A stretch of DNA of 64,000 bases from Morella rubra (taxonomy: Eukaryota; Streptophyta; Magnoliopsida; Fagales; Myricaceae). The position numbers and the translations under genes were made by a program. The stretch spans positions 3,437,622-3,501,621 of the forward strand of contig CM025853.1 in the NCBI GenBank assembly GCA_003952965.2, read 5' to 3'. The notes under the pieces are model-generated. The model was not told the DNA's origin. It did no database searches and worked only from the letters and a program-made list of their open reading frames with translations. This document shows positions 1 through 13,433 of the stretch, piece after piece; the first letter of the stretch is position 1; each line of letters opens with the position of its first letter.

Positions 1-3000
1 GATCTGTTGATGGACTTGCATAGCACTGCCTTACAGTTTAAGAGTGTAGAATCATGATGTTGTGTGTTTTTTTGGGTTATCCGTTTGTTTTGTGTTTTTG
101 GGTTTTTTTTTTTGGGTGTGGGTTTTTTTTGCAGATTTTCTTTGGGTTATCCTTTGGGGTTAGATATTATGAATGAGTCCTTTTTCACTCTTTGTTTTTT
201 TTGAATCCACTTTTACAGTATATTTGATCTCCAATGGTTAAGGGGTGTTTTCGTTTTCTAAGTTTGGTACTATGTTGTATGATTATATTATTGTGTGTGG
301 GCATTTTTTTCCACAAAATTGTGCACTTGTGGGATGTAGGAGATGGAGGAGTTGAGGGGTTTAAGTATATTCATTATCCTGTGCATTTTATAGCTTTTGA
401 ATCACCAACCATTAATGTATATTGATGGTCTGGGAATGTTCCTAACTTTTGTTGAATACAACAGTCTTTGTGGAACCAAGTAAATATCAAGGTTTCCTTT
501 TTTTTCCTTTTGAGTGAACTTCTTGTAAGTATTCTTTTGAGTAATTTTTGTGTTTAGGATCTATACTTTTCTCATGGTTATTTATATCATCATTGTGTGG
601 TTTCGGCTTGAGATTTTTCTAATAATACAATTTTGTGATCTTTCTGTGGTCAAGACATGTGTTTCATTTTTCTTTTGTGACTCTTTATGCAATATTGTCT
701 GGTTTTCCGAAGAATAGAATCTATTCTTGATAATTTTCAAATGTATCATTAATCTTTGCAATATGCTTGTTTGCAAAATGTTTTGCTTTTTGGGTGAGGG
801 ATTATACAATTATTGTTTGATTATCATGTGAGTTTCTTTTTATTTCAAGGTTTATTTGTTTCATTTTTAAATGCATCTTGCTCATAATTTTTATGGACAG
901 ATGAGGTTGAAAACTCTTGTGTTGAGGTTGGAAGATTTGGTACTTTGTGTGTTTTATTCTTACGATTTTTCCTTTTTGTCTTTATTTTTAAGACGACTTA
1001 ATTGGTTTTGTCAACTTTTCCTTCTTCTTGCTCACTTATATTTTTAGAGATGGTATTGAGGGGTTGTGGTTTTAAGCAATTTTCTTTGCCATTTTCCTTC
1101 ATTCCTCATCTCCATTTGTCTTGAATTCATCTCATGGTGTCATGGTAGTTGGTATTTGATTCCCATGAGCTCAATCCAAGGAAGAGTCTCTGTGTTCTTC
1201 CGATTATCTTTGGTGCCTTTTGTGGAGAATGTGGGCAAGTTGATTTTTGTGGTTTCCTCTTAATTTTTTTTAAGTATAGATCTCATTTCGCTTGGAAGTA
1301 ATCTTTGCTTCTACACGTATTTCATAGTATTATATGTTGAGGTGTGTCTTAGTACTCAATGTAGATTGTTAAGGACCGATTGTTAAAATGGTAATAGGCT
1401 GAGTTAGTAAGATAGATAGTAGATTATTTTCATCTGGGGTTCATTTTATGAAAAGCTAATAACTTTATGAGGGAACTATATGGCAGAGTCTTATTTGTTT
1501 TGTTTTCCTTGACTGATTAGTTACCTTCATGGCCACTTGTAATTTTTTATTATCCATAAATTTTCAGTTCCTAGATTCAGCGGTTAGTCGCACATTACCT
1601 GTTAATTACCTTTATTCTCGATTAAATTCATTTGAATGCGAAGTCACAATATATGTAAGGTCTGTGCATGTTCATAGTCTTTTGGAATTTGGAATTTGTG
1701 ACAGTTGGTAGTTCTGTAACGGAGTTTTTGTCAGCTTGATCTATCTGCTATCTATCTTTGTTCGTCTTATCCAGGACAGGGGTACCCTTTTCTCTGGATT
1801 TCGTTCTTGATGGGAAATTTGGAGGGTGACGTATTTTTTTTGATGATTGTAATCTGGCTGGCGCACAAGTTTTTTTCAATATGTTCTCATTTGTTTGGTC
1901 GTTTGGGTGGGGTATATTGTAATGAGTTTCGTGGGTGTTTGTTGTTCTTATATGCTGATGTCTTCCATATGAGGTGGTTTTTGTATTAGCAACGTTTTCC
2001 ATTGTTATATCTATGAGGGATGTGGTTCTATTTGTTTTGTTGTTGGGAGATTGAGTATGGCGCTTTTTTCAGTGGCTGGTAAGGGAGGGTATTAAGGGGA
2101 AGGTGTTGTTTGATCTATGGGATAGAGATTGGATTTAATTTATCTCTTTTTTTTTTTTCTTTCTAGGGTCGGGTTCTCGGGATATGTGTTTCTCATTTTA
2201 TTTGTAAGTTTTTGGCTGAAATTATTGGAGCGTATAACCCATGAGGGGGGGTGAATTGGGTTTTTTTTAAGAAGATTTTTAGTCCTTTTTGTTCGATGAA
2301 AAGCCGAGTACCGGTTGGGCAAATCTGACAAACGAAATTATTTCCGGGTTTTCCTTTTGACAGATTAAAAAGGAAGGTTACTTTGGAATTAAGTTTGTGA
2401 TGAGAGTTTATAGTGCTAGGAGGGGTGCAGAATAATATACTTTAGCGGTATATAGTTGAGTGGGGATGGTTAAAGCATAAATCTCACCCAAGTATCGATA
2501 TATTTTTTTGAGTGTTGTTGCATCTGTGGCTATGAAAAGATGGGAGAGGTAGATGTAGTTAGTAGATGTTGTAGTAGTGTATTTATTTCGTTACTTCGCT
2601 GGGTGTCAGTGTGGGAGTTATGTGTTTTGTTAGTTGTTTTCTGTTTCCATAACACTTGCCTACTGGTCTGCTAACTGGCCCGGTTTTGTTCTAATGTGCT
2701 ATTGAACTTTCTCTTTTGGGCTATGTTTCTTTCTAGCTATTTTTCGCCTTACTATGCTATATATGTATCACTAGCTTCATGGGGTGGCTAAATGGAACCT
2801 TTACTATTTAGTGGGGTTGTTTTGTTCTTGTTATGGCTATTCTGTTGCCTGTTCAAGCTCTCTTTCGGGACTATAATCTCAAAACCCAAGGGGTTTCTTC
2901 TACTCTCACAAGTAGGACAAGTGTTTACGTATTTCCTAGCAGCGGGCTCTTACATGGTGAGGATTCCCATGGAAAGCGGGCTTCGAAGGTGTATTTTTCT

Positions 3001-4190
3001 TCTACCGTGGTTTCGGTTGGTGTGTGCTTCTGTTTTGGGTACTGTTGTGTGGTTTCTGCCACGAGTAGTGATCAATTGTGTTTTCATCCTAACACTCCAA
3101 GTTTACAGATGAGTATATTGGTTGGATACAATCGGTAGGAATGGCCTCTATCGGAGTCCTAGTTGATAATATGCTATATGGCATTTGGGTAAGGCTTCTA
3201 TAGCTTAATCGTGTAGAAGTGGGTCTCTTTCTGGGGTAAAGGGGCCAATATATATGCAAAGCAATGATTGATAGGTTAGGAGCTCATAATTGTATAAGTT
3301 GTGCAAGTATGGGACAGAGGGACACTTCTGATATTGTTTGATAAACTCTTTTTATTATTCTTGTTTTGTTGCAAGTTTATGGGGTGGTATAATGGGCTAC
3401 GAATGCTTTCTTGTTTAGATTTGTTGGGTGATCTTCGACTTTTCTTTTGGCTTGTAAGAGATGCACTTATCGCTCTCAAAGTTAGTGTTTGTTTGGCGAT
3501 AAGGTTATTACGATTTCGTATTTTGTCAAATGTGTGTTTTTTTTGTTCTTCTTTTTCGTAGAGGAAAGTGCTCTCTCTCTTTTGGATTGCTCGGTTGTAG
3601 GTCTCGTGGGGTCTAGAATGAGTTGTAGTCGCATAGGGTAGAAGTTAACGGGATTTTTACTAGGGGGGGGATGGCAGAGGCTGCGGTGGGTTTGAATGGG
3701 TTGGACAGTGAGAGTCGCTGTTAGTCTATAGGATTATGTTCTTATGGATCGTTGTGTTCTTTTTGTTTCTTCTTTGGTTGCTTTTGGATGTTTTTTCTTG
3801 TTTTGTTAGTTGGTCTTCACTTAGGGTATTTGGATCGGATGGTTAATGAGCTGTGATGTTGCTTCTTGTGTTTCTTTTTTCTGTGTCTTCTTTCTTCACA
3901 TTTCTTTTTTTTCTGTTTCTTTCTATAGCTCTGTCCTTTAGCGTTTTTTCATGACCAGGTTCATGCATGTGGTGTTTCTTCTCATTTTTTCTCTCGTTCG
4001 GATGGGGGGGGTTTTGTTTTAAGAGGTCGTTTGAAGAACATGTTTGCGAGCGATGCGTGGCGGTTCGATGCTCTTATTTCATTCGGTTGGGTGTTGGGTT
4101 GCGAAGAGTTTGCACCATGTGTCGACTATTACCATTCGGTGGTTGTTTTTTATTTATTAGCACAATGTTGTCGAGCGACATTTATAAATC
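1..4190. other. Gene-free T+G-rich block
   Basis: No reading frame here resembles a known protein. The + strand is rich in T and G and poor in A and C, with many poly-T runs and TTTGGG or TTTTTGTG words. Short frames on both strands stay below about 110 residues and have low-complexity Phe/Leu/Cys/Val content, as expected from T/G-rich noncoding DNA. It could be an old intron, a long noncoding transcript or decayed transposon sequence. The sequence alone does not decide. Confidence 0.55.
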
Positions 4191-4210
4191 AGTCGGTCTG
4201 AAATTTTGTT

Positions 4211-4348
4211 CTTGGGAGACAGTGCAATGTGTCGACACTGTCAATGACTTAGCCTAAAAAATATCATCTTTGAATGGCTTTTTTGGAAATCAAGCTCTTG
4301 GGAGACAGTGCAATGTGTCGACTCATGCCTTCAATGTGTCGACACATT
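4211..4348 (+). repeat. Duplicated 26-bp motif with TGTCGACA cores
   Basis: The 26 bases at 4211-4236 recur exactly at 4297-4322. Both copies end in the CAATGTGTCGAC word. The same core appears again at about 4332-4348 in the longer palindromic form TGTCGACA, and in a variant near 4115-4125. Such clusters resemble decayed retroelement terminal sequence, but no element boundary is visible. Confidence 0.6.
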
Positions 4349-4359
4349 AGAGACGACTT

Positions 4360-5095
4360 AGTTCTGAAAAATTTTGTTTCTTTTGTTATCGAGGCATTCT
4401 CCATATTCAACTTTAAAGCATTTTCCCAAAAATTCCAATAGTCCACTACACTTTTTAGACAGCCTACATGGGGAGGATGAAAATTGATCTTATCATTAAC
4501 TTGTGTAGATTGTGTCAAGTTTTCCACTTAGATGAAATATTTAAGAGAGATAACCTCGATCTTTTGAAATATTTTTTAGAAATTGTGGATTGACAAAATA
4601 AAATCTAAAAGTCTTCAAGACATTTAGTAATTTTTGTTATCATTAAAATAAATTTTGGATTGTTTGCAAAACAACCTTTGGCTAACAGTTACTCTTTGGT
4701 TCAATTTAATACTGCTATCTTGGCAACTATCTCAGGAAACTACAAACACGGATTTTCTATTACCCGTTGCCCACCTCAACCTGCTAAATCTGAAAGATAA
4801 GAAGTAAGTGGTGAGTTACAACTAGCTCAGTAAAGAGCAAGTCAATGGTGGTAGGAGAAAAGACAATTTAATAACAACAAATTGAATTAGAAAATATTGT
4901 GAGCCATACCAAAAACTAAAATACAAGTTTGAAATAAAATTATTCAAGGCCACGCAACAAGAGGAAATCACCAACGAATAAAATTATCTAAGGTTATGCG
5001 ACAAGGGAAAATCACCAACAATCACAGAGAGCTCTAGGCCACAAAGACCTCAAATTACCACGAGGGGGTTAAATTGGTCACAGTGTTATTTAATG
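4360..5095. other. A-rich intergenic stretch, no gene
   Basis: The composition flips from T+G-rich to A-rich on the + strand at about 4,360 and back at about 5,095. I see no coding potential. It contains a small tandem duplication listed separately. Confidence 0.5.
4936..5023 (+). repeat. Two-copy 44-bp tandem repeat
   Basis: The block at 4936-4979 is followed directly by a diverged copy at 4980-5023. Both carry AAAATTAT at the start and AAATCACCAAC near the end, with roughly 80 percent identity by eye. Confidence 0.65.
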
Positions 5096-6830
5096 TAATT
5101 TTGTTTTGTGTTTTTTGGTGGTTTTTGTGTGTTTTCTTTAGGTTTTTGGTTTTTTTTTATTGTTGGGTTTTTTTGTTGTTTTTCTGTTTATAACGAGTAC
5201 CTGTTTTATACAAGAGATAATATTCACGGTGTCGAGTATAGGATTGAATATTGTGTCTTTAAGGTATTGATTCTCACTTATAATTTTTTATCTTTATTGC
5301 ATGAGGCATCTGCGGATAGCATGTTTCAGTGGACAATATTTTGTTTAGAGGACAAATTCTATTTGGTTGGAATTATACTTTATAAACATTTTTTATCATT
5401 GTATTTTCAAGGGTGAAGTTTGTGGTGTACATTTCCCCCATATTTAAACATTTCATGATGATGGGTTGAGGCGAGGTTTTGCGGAAAGAGCAGACTTAAA
5501 GGTGCTCATAAGTTGTAAGAATTAATGTCGTCTTGTTTTTCATTAAATTGTTGTTTGTTTTGAAAATGTTGTTGTATAAGATGTGAGGTTGAGATTTGGG
5601 GTTGTTTTCTGATAGGGGTGGAGGGATTTTGTAAAAAATGAGGGATAGAGTTGATAGTATCTTGGGGGAGAGAATCGACTCAGTGGTTATTGCGATGTAG
5701 GTTCAATTTGTCAACATGTTGAGATACAGGGAACTCTTCATTCGATTTCGAAATCTCTGTCGTGTGAAGTGGATAATGATCGTCAGTTCCGATGGAATTC
5801 GTTGTGCAATGCCGTCTTTCGGTTCTTTCTTTGTGTGTTTGGTTCTGGTTGTGCTTATTATCAGAGTAATCACTATATGCAAATATTTCGATTGAATTAT
5901 ACTATCTTTTTTGAAGTTGGTGGAGGAGCTGGGATAGGTTCTTTAATGTGAGGCATTTATAGACATTAACTTTATCTTGGTTTTATTTATTACTCAGCGG
6001 CAAGTTTTGTACCGTGCAATCGGTTGTCGGTTGGAATAGGTTTTGAAGTCCTATTTTTATAGATTGTATCAATTGGTGCACCGTTTTAGAAGTTTATCAT
6101 GATTGTTCATATATATAAGATAGTACATGCAATAAATGAACCTACATAAGTTTCAGGTCTACGTTGTGGATTATATGTTCCAATATTGTTGTTTTAATGT
6201 TTGTGTGGTGAATCAGACGAAATTCTGCCATGCTGATTGGAGTTGATCTACTTCGCAAATTAATAAGGTTTCGAGTTGGTTTGTGTGTTTTTTATGTGGT
6301 TGTTATCTTTGTTCGTTTCTTAGTGTGTGCATATTGTGTATACGTCTTTGACTTTTTTTTGTGTGTTTTTGGTTTTTGTTGTGGTTGTTGTTGTAGTGTG
6401 TTTTGTGAGTTCACTCATTTTTTAACGTTGTATAGGTGTACTTTACCTGTGTTTTTTTCTTATGCGTATTTCATGCTATTGAGCGGCGTGATTTTTAAGT
6501 GATATAGGTGGCTATGTCATTTAATAGATTGTGTTTTTATGATTGGATTTTTGGGTTGTGATATGATCATAAATATATATTGGTGTGAGTTCTTTTAAAG
6601 GAGATTAGCTTAATTGTTTATTATTAGGAATCTGTTTATTTAGGTGTTATATCACACTTTTCTGGCCGATGGTTTTGGTGTGCCTTTTTTTAGATTTCAT
6701 GATTAATCAATTTTAGCATGAACTTGTGTCTTACAGCATGTTGTAGCTCAATTCGATATATAGGGTGGTTTGATTTTTATTGTGCATCTTAATATTCAGG
6801 ATCATTTATACCGCAATATTGGTTTAATAA
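5096..6830. other. T+G-rich noncoding block
   Basis: This has the same strand-skewed composition as bases 1-4,190. The line at 6301-6360, for example, has 46 of 60 bases T or G. The 90-residue frame at 6230-6502 is almost entirely Val, Phe, Cys and Leu and looks like a by-product of composition. No gene is supported. Confidence 0.5.
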
Positions 6831-6951
6831 AATGCAATAAAGTACTTTAGTTTGTGTGACAAGTGGAAAAACTAAAATTAAATTATCTCATAAACAACTG
6901 AATTTGAGTGGCATATTTTCTAGACGATAGCTTCCTATGGCCCCTAGAGTT

Positions 6952-7348
6952 GGGCACGCCTCTTCCTAACGTACTTAGCTTGGTCTTGAGCTTCTTTGTG
7001 ATAGGATTGATGTCTTGGAGAAAGTCACAAAGAGACATAACATAAATTATGTTCTGAAGTATAAATACCTACGTCCTATAATTTAATTTTATGGAATGTG
7101 ATTCAAAGAAAAGAAATAATTTTCTTAATATTTAATTAAAGTAATTTTTTTTTGGGACACGCCTCTTCTTGATTTACTTGGCTTGGTCTCGAGCTTATTT
7201 GTGACATGATTGATGTCTTGGAGAGTCATAGAGAGGCATAACATAAATTATGTTCTAAAGTATAAATACCTGATTCCTATAATTTAATTTATGGAATGTG
7301 ATTCGGAGAAAAGAAAGAATTTTCTTAATATTTAATTAAAGTAATTAT
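6952..7348 (+). repeat. Direct tandem repeat, about 200 bp, two copies
   Basis: Copy 1 (6952-7153) and copy 2 (7154-7348) start with GGGCACGCCTCTTC and GGGACACGCCTCTTC. They share nearly all later words, including ACATAAATTATGTTCT and TATTTAATTAAAGTAAT. Differences are scattered substitutions and a few short indels. The copies are adjacent, so this is a tandem duplication rather than two separated terminal repeats. No coding role is seen. Confidence 0.85.
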
Positions 7349-8170
7349 TTTTATTCTTGCAAGTGCAGTGCCTTGTGATAGATTTCAAGATTCAAAGTCA
7401 CAGCAATTCCCAAACAATCTCAATTTGTTTGATTTTGAAAATTGAGGTAAACCCACAATTGCAAGAATAACACAGAAAATCCGTGAGGGGTTCTATCTAT
7501 CTAGGAGGAGATTTAAAAACAATCTCAATCTCGATCTAAGTGTGTTTATTGTGTCATATCTTAAAATGGGGGCAAAAAGATCACTATTGCGAAACAAAAA
7601 TTCATATTGGGACCTTGAATCACCTATAGAGTGTGATTTGGGAGGAAAATGGGCATTAGCCAACGAAGTGTGATTCGGGGCATCCTACTCTTCTCGACGG
7701 GACATTTGCAATGGGCATTGCCTGAAAAAGGAAGTAAAAGTTTGATTGGACTCAACAGACTCACTTGGATCCGAGAAGCATTGTAGGTCACTAAAGCTGT
7801 GAAAGTTGTAGACAGGGGGATCACCTCTACTTTGAAGAGGGATGAGAGGAGCGGTTGGAGGTGCGAATATGGGATCCCCCCTCGGCTGGCAAGCTGGGCA
7901 GGTTTACTAAGCAAACCCTTTTGACTTCTAAACTATTTTATCTTTATCTTATCCCCATTTAAATAGAATATTCTCATCTACTAACAATGAGAGGCCATGA
8001 GATTTATTTCCTCTAAAACTATCATATTGACACTTTGCATTAGACTCTTTTTTTTTAAAGATTTGTTGTAATAGGGCAAATATACGATTTGTTCTCTTTT
8101 TAGAAACTAACTTTGTCGATTGCTTGCAGAGATACTCCCACAAATTATAAATTGTTAAAACTCACTCTGA
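7349..8170. other. Intergenic, no gene recognised
   Basis: This region holds a 96-residue - strand frame at 7624-7914 without recognisable motifs and no splice-bounded exons that I can support. Base composition is mixed. Confidence 0.4.
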
Positions 8171-10400
8171 AAAATTATATTTCTCATTGCAATTCATCCC
8201 CCAATCGACTGAAGCTATTATGTCGAACGGTTTCTATCCCACATTATACGTAACACATCACACCGATGCCTTTTTTTGCTTTGAAATGACAATATTTCCG
8301 CTCGTCTTTTGTGGGCCTTCGATCTACACCTCTATGTGTGGGTTGTGCGGTATGAGCAGAATTGGGTTGGGTGACCCAAGGGGATTCAGGAATAATAGGA
8401 TTTTTTGTGATGGCATGTGAGGTTGATGGCTATATTTTTTTTGTGTGGGTTTAGAATAGTATACAAATGGAGGTTGTACTTGGGTTTTTTTTTGAGCTTT
8501 CAATTTACGAATCGTTAATTGCGTTAAAGTCAATATTGTTTTTTTTTTCTTTTTTTTTTTTTGTCTAGGAGTCGGGGAGATTCGATCAGATCGGTTTTCC
8601 TTTTTGCCTAGTGTGGTGTACGAATAATGCGTTTAATTACATAGATGCACACTCTTATAGTTGGTTGGGAGTTTGTAAAATCTTATAACGTAGGAATGTT
8701 ATATGTTTTTCGGTATAAGTGTATATTTGTAACTGGAGTCAAGTTTTGGTGTAGGTGGGGGTATTTTGGGAATTATGAATTCAAGTGTTGGGTAGTATTT
8801 GAGGAGTGAAATTTGTAATGTACCTTCTTTTGTTTTATTTTTTTCTATCAATCTTTTCCTCGTTGAGTCAATATCAGGTCTAGAGCTCGACGTTGTTCAG
8901 AATCAGTTGTGCCGATTGTGTCGAACACTTGGATCCGGCTGATCTAATTATTTTTCGATTCTCAGCTCTATTTGTTGGCGCTTGGTCGGGTTATTCTAAC
9001 TATGGTGCTCTCGTGGAGCTCTAAGATATTTCTATGGATTTTGGACGCGTTTCGTGTTAGAGTTCTTCATGTGTTTGTTTGGTGGAGGGAATCGTTATGC
9101 GTTATATATAATGTGCATTTGAGGTCTTTTCAGTTTTCTTAAATATGGGACCTTTTCCTGGAATTATGCTCTTTACATTTCATTTCTAATTAAGGGGGTG
9201 TAATGTAAATAGGCGAGGAAATGATAAAGAGAGTAAAAATTGGGATGTGTGAAGAGTCTGTCGACAACTTTTATTTTCCTCTAGTTTCGATTATTTCTTC
9301 CGACAGTGAGTACTCTCTACTTCAACTGGTTGCTCCATGTTGTTTCTCTATTTCGTAGATTAATCTCGCATATAGTTCTGTATAATTAAAATTTAGTGGT
9401 TGTGCAGTTGCGGGCACGTTGGGTTAAGGCTTTTTTATTGTTTTCATATTTTTTTATTTGCAATGGGTGCATATTTGGTTATTGTGGTTGGTTAATTTTG
9501 TAAAAGGGCTTGAATATTGGTGGAATTTCTGAGCTGTTGTTAGAGTTTCTATTGGGTGGGTCATCTTCCGCCACTTCATTCCTTCCGTGTGACCAATCAT
9601 TTTGATTGGTTAGAGAACATTGTTAGAGGTTTATGGTGTATAGGAGTGATTAAATTATAGTACTGTTCGTCCGCCTTTATTGTCTTACAGTTGGGTGCGT
9701 GGACTATTGTTTGCACTGTTTCGTTTAAAGAGAGATATAGTTAATTGTGAGTGTGAAACTTTAGATTTGATGAGAGTTTAACTCCACTAATTGTTTATCG
9801 AATAGAAATTTTACCCATTTTCTTTTTTTTTCTTTTCTTAACCTATATATACACCAATATCTTTAAAGATTTTCTGGTCCGCAAGCCCATTGTCTTATCT
9901 ATTTCGAAGGTTTGTAGTCTAACTGGTAGTTTCATTTCTTTTGCTATTATTCTTTTTGCCATATGTAGTATTCATGTTTTTTCCGAGTCCAACACATTTC
10001 TTAAGCAAGATTGGGGAGCAATGATGGGGAAAACGCCGTTTGGAAAGGAGATACATATGGTTATTTTGTGGTTAAGAATGTTTAACCTCATGTGGAGAAT
10101 GGGGGATGATTTTCGAGGGAAATCAGGTATAGATTGGTGTCAATCTTTAAAATCTTGAGTAAGGGCTTGCTATGAAATATTTGATTTGCCGTTGGAGTCT
10201 GCAATGGATGGGCGCGTTTGTGGAGTCGCATTGAGGATATAAGAACGATTAAGATCTGGCGGGCTCCTAACCATCGTAGATCTTTCTGTTGAAATAGTGA
10301 TTTTTCAGTTAGTTGTTTTGAGTATACGCAATTTCAAGTGTGTAGGGTGTGGACTAAGGATACCTCCTTAAATTTTCTGTGCCCCATAGGATCGAGAATT
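8171..10400. other. T+G-rich noncoding block
   Basis: Another + strand T+G-rich stretch with poly-T runs. There are no coding signals and no recognised transposon domain. Confidence 0.45.
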
Positions 10401-10467
10401 CTTTCAATTAATGTGTTGGGGCTCTACGTAATGCAAATAATGTGTTAGAGTTAAAATATAGAAAATT

Positions 10468-10660
10468 AAGGACTAAAAGCATTAAAAAATTTTCCAACAT
10501 CATAGTCTTCAATTGGTTTACGTAATTCCGAGTCAACAACAATATCATCCGAACTAAATAAAAGACAAGGTCTTTTCGAACTAGTATTCGCATTAGAAGT
10601 AGGAGTACAAGACGACTTCACGTGCTGGTTTGATTTTTTTTTTTTCCATTTTTTATCCAT
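10468..10660 (-). pseudogene. hAT-like TTF-type zinc-finger protein, N-terminal relic
   Basis: The - strand frame from an ATG at 10,660 begins with a Lys-rich stretch, then a Ser/Thr-rich linker. It then carries SELRKPIEDYDV, which resembles the 'DPGLRxPIxDY' signature just upstream of the zinc finger in plant TTF-type zinc-finger/hAT-dimerisation proteins (ZMYM1-like, hAT-derived). The frame ends at a stop soon after, and the zinc finger, DUF4371 and hAT dimerisation parts do not follow. I call it a truncated transposase-derived relic. The match rests on one short motif. Confidence 0.5.
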
Positions 10661-10699
10661 TATCGAAACAAAACAAAACAAAATAAACAATTCACAAAT

Positions 10700-13430
10700 A
10701 GAACAAGGTTTCTATTTTTTATATAAAAAAAAAAAATTGAATTCACCGCACAATAGAGAAGAGAAGTAGAAGGGAGTGAAAGGAATGATGCATTATTTGG
10801 AAATTGATGTCATTTTCCTTTTCTGGTTGCTGTAATTTTTGACTCTCTAACCAACAGATTAAGTTGTTATAATGTTTAGGCAAAGATACTAACCTTGTAA
10901 TTATTTCTTGCGTCTTGTTTTCGCTAAAAAAAAGAAACATTAACTCATCACATAAAGGTTAGAATTGGTTTTCTATTGTAATTGGTTTCTAGGAGACCCC
11001 TTAAATAATGCGATTTGAAGTTGAAACACAACTCTGTTGTAGATCTTCTTTAATATAGAATTAGAGTGCTCTATTTCTTATGTATTTACCGATAGCTCCA
11101 GCCACATTTCAGTATGATTTCAAACCAATGTACCGTAGACAACAGTCGTTGTTAAATGTAAAGGAATTGTTGTAAATTGACGTGCTGGGAAAGAGACACA
11201 TATTCAACTGTCAAGGGGGGCAGGCTGGGGTAGACGAAAGGGTTGGGCCTGGCCCACTTGGGGGAAACATGTATAGTTATAAAAAAATTTGACGGAACTA
11301 AGGGGGCAGCTGCTCAGGCTTTTGCCACTTTGTTCCCTGTGTCCAGCCATTGTTTTCATCCAATATGAATTTAAAACCACAAAAGAAATTCATCCCAATG
11401 AATTGGAATACTCTAAAGTATGGAATATGAAATATTATGGATCAAAAGAAAGATAGAAAAAATTATGCAGCAAGAAGTAGGAGAGATGAAGTATAGAGAA
11501 ATTAATTTCATGTGATTATTTATTAATGTTTTGCCAAGATATGTCGATGAAGTTGAATCATGCACTGTGGTTTAAAGTACTAGTTTTGCTGGAGTGAAGC
11601 GCCAAATCTTATAAGCTGTATGAAGGGTGTTGGGGTATATATCGGAGTATGGAGGAGTTGCAGAGGTTGAGATTTGTGTCCATTATAGATGTATGTTAAG
11701 TGTGTACAAGTTATATTTCACTGGAGATCTAAAAGGATTGAAATGAAGTTTAGGTAAAGTATTTCTGTGTTATTGTCTCAGTGGTTTCTTCATTGAAGAG
11801 CTTGAAGATATGGGGGACAAGCTTATTGTAGTCTTATCTGTTTATTACCTTGTGTGTTCTTGTAGCCTTAGTCCTGCATCAATTGTCATTGAATCAATTG
11901 AGGAAATATATTGGTGTTAAGTGAGAGGTGATGGGATTAGGACGTAGTCAGTGTCAGAGTCTCTAGGGCTCTAAATTGGGTGGTGATTTCAGTGTTATGC
12001 CGCGTAATGATAAGCTGACTTGTCAGTAGATGTTGTGGCGAAACTAGGGATAATTAAAGAATAAGGTTTGTTTGTGGAGGATATGTAAAGAGAATGGTGA
12101 CAGGATAAGGATTATGCATGGGATTGTCGATGGTATGGTTTTGAGTTGTGAGTTGATGACTCTCAGACATAATTGAGTAGTAGTGTTTTGGTGTTTGGGG
12201 ATGTAGTTTGGCTGTACTATATAGAAGTTTCGATTAATATTGTTTCGTCGAATCTATCATTTTGGAAAAATTGTGGCTTGGACACTTGTATGTTGAGTGA
12301 ATAGATTAACTGAGCATACAAATTATGAACGGTCAACTTGTCTATCTATGATACGTAAAGTGGCTATAATAAATGCTATAAAGGTAATGTTTTTCCTCTT
12401 TCTTCTTTTTCGCCAGTTAAGTTTTTAGCCTTATCGTGAGTTTTGCCTTTGGTCATTTGTGGAATGGTCATAGAAGTGCTCATCGCTCAGATATATCGTG
12501 ATGGACTGAATGGCACATTGTCGTATGCAAAGACCTTTTTTTCCGCCTTCACCGGTTCGTTAATCTGTTTTTCATTTCCATGGGTTTGTTCGGACATGGG
12601 CTACATGTTCAATTAGTTGGATTCCCGACAAATCAAGATATATCATAATATTGTGAGGAGTTGGAGGAAGGTTTGTACCTAATAAATAAAGGTAAGTGAC
12701 CAAGCAGCTTGTGAAAGGATGCGTTATATATGGAGAAAGTAACAATCATGTGGCGTTCAATGGAAATTTGTTTCTAATGGGTAGAGGTCCCAGGTAGTCT
12801 TTTGTAACAAGTGAATCCCATAATCCGGTCATGGCTTATCATGAAATAGAATGGCAAGAACTCGTCATGGTGTAGTGGATGATGCAAATCTGATATGAAG
12901 ATGCAAAAAAGAATCAAGGTGGCATGGACTAGGCATACATTTTGGCCCGGATAACATCAATTCGATGTTATGTTAGGATGATATTTACCTTTTTTGTGGA
13001 CTTCACTCGTAGAACCTCCTTAACTTCTATGAATCGCCAATTTTTATTATGGAAAATCTTCAAAATTTTGGCTCCATAAAACTATTTTGGGCCTCTATTA
13101 GAGCCCGAAAAAAATGTCCAGAAAAAGTTCTACATCTTGAACTGTTAATATTTTGTCTGATTTCATTCCAATAACAATATCCTCAGATATTTGTATTATT
13201 AATTTCGGGAATTTAAATAAAATTGTTATTCATGATGGTAATCACCATGAACCATCACGGTCAAAACGCTCGCCAAAAGAATCAAAGGGTAATGCCGCAT
13301 TACCTCAAAGGAATAAAAAAGATGGGTGACAATTTGGGTGGCGGGAAATAGAGGAGTAAAATATAATCCATCATAAACTCTATAGGTTAATCAAGAAGGT
13401 TCTTATTGTCCGTATTGGTCAAAGCTCTAT
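10700..13430. other. Intergenic, no gene recognised
   Basis: Mixed composition. There are only short frames, none with recognisable domains. It may contain decayed retroelement sequence belonging to the Copia relic immediately downstream, but I cannot identify domains. Confidence 0.4.
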
Positions 13431-13433
13431 TTT

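Noticed and set aside
6230-6502. Cys/Val/Phe-rich 90-residue frame that resembles a small membrane protein
   Set aside because: T+G-rich DNA read in this phase gives such residues automatically. There are no homologue-like motifs, and neighbouring blocks give similar frames.
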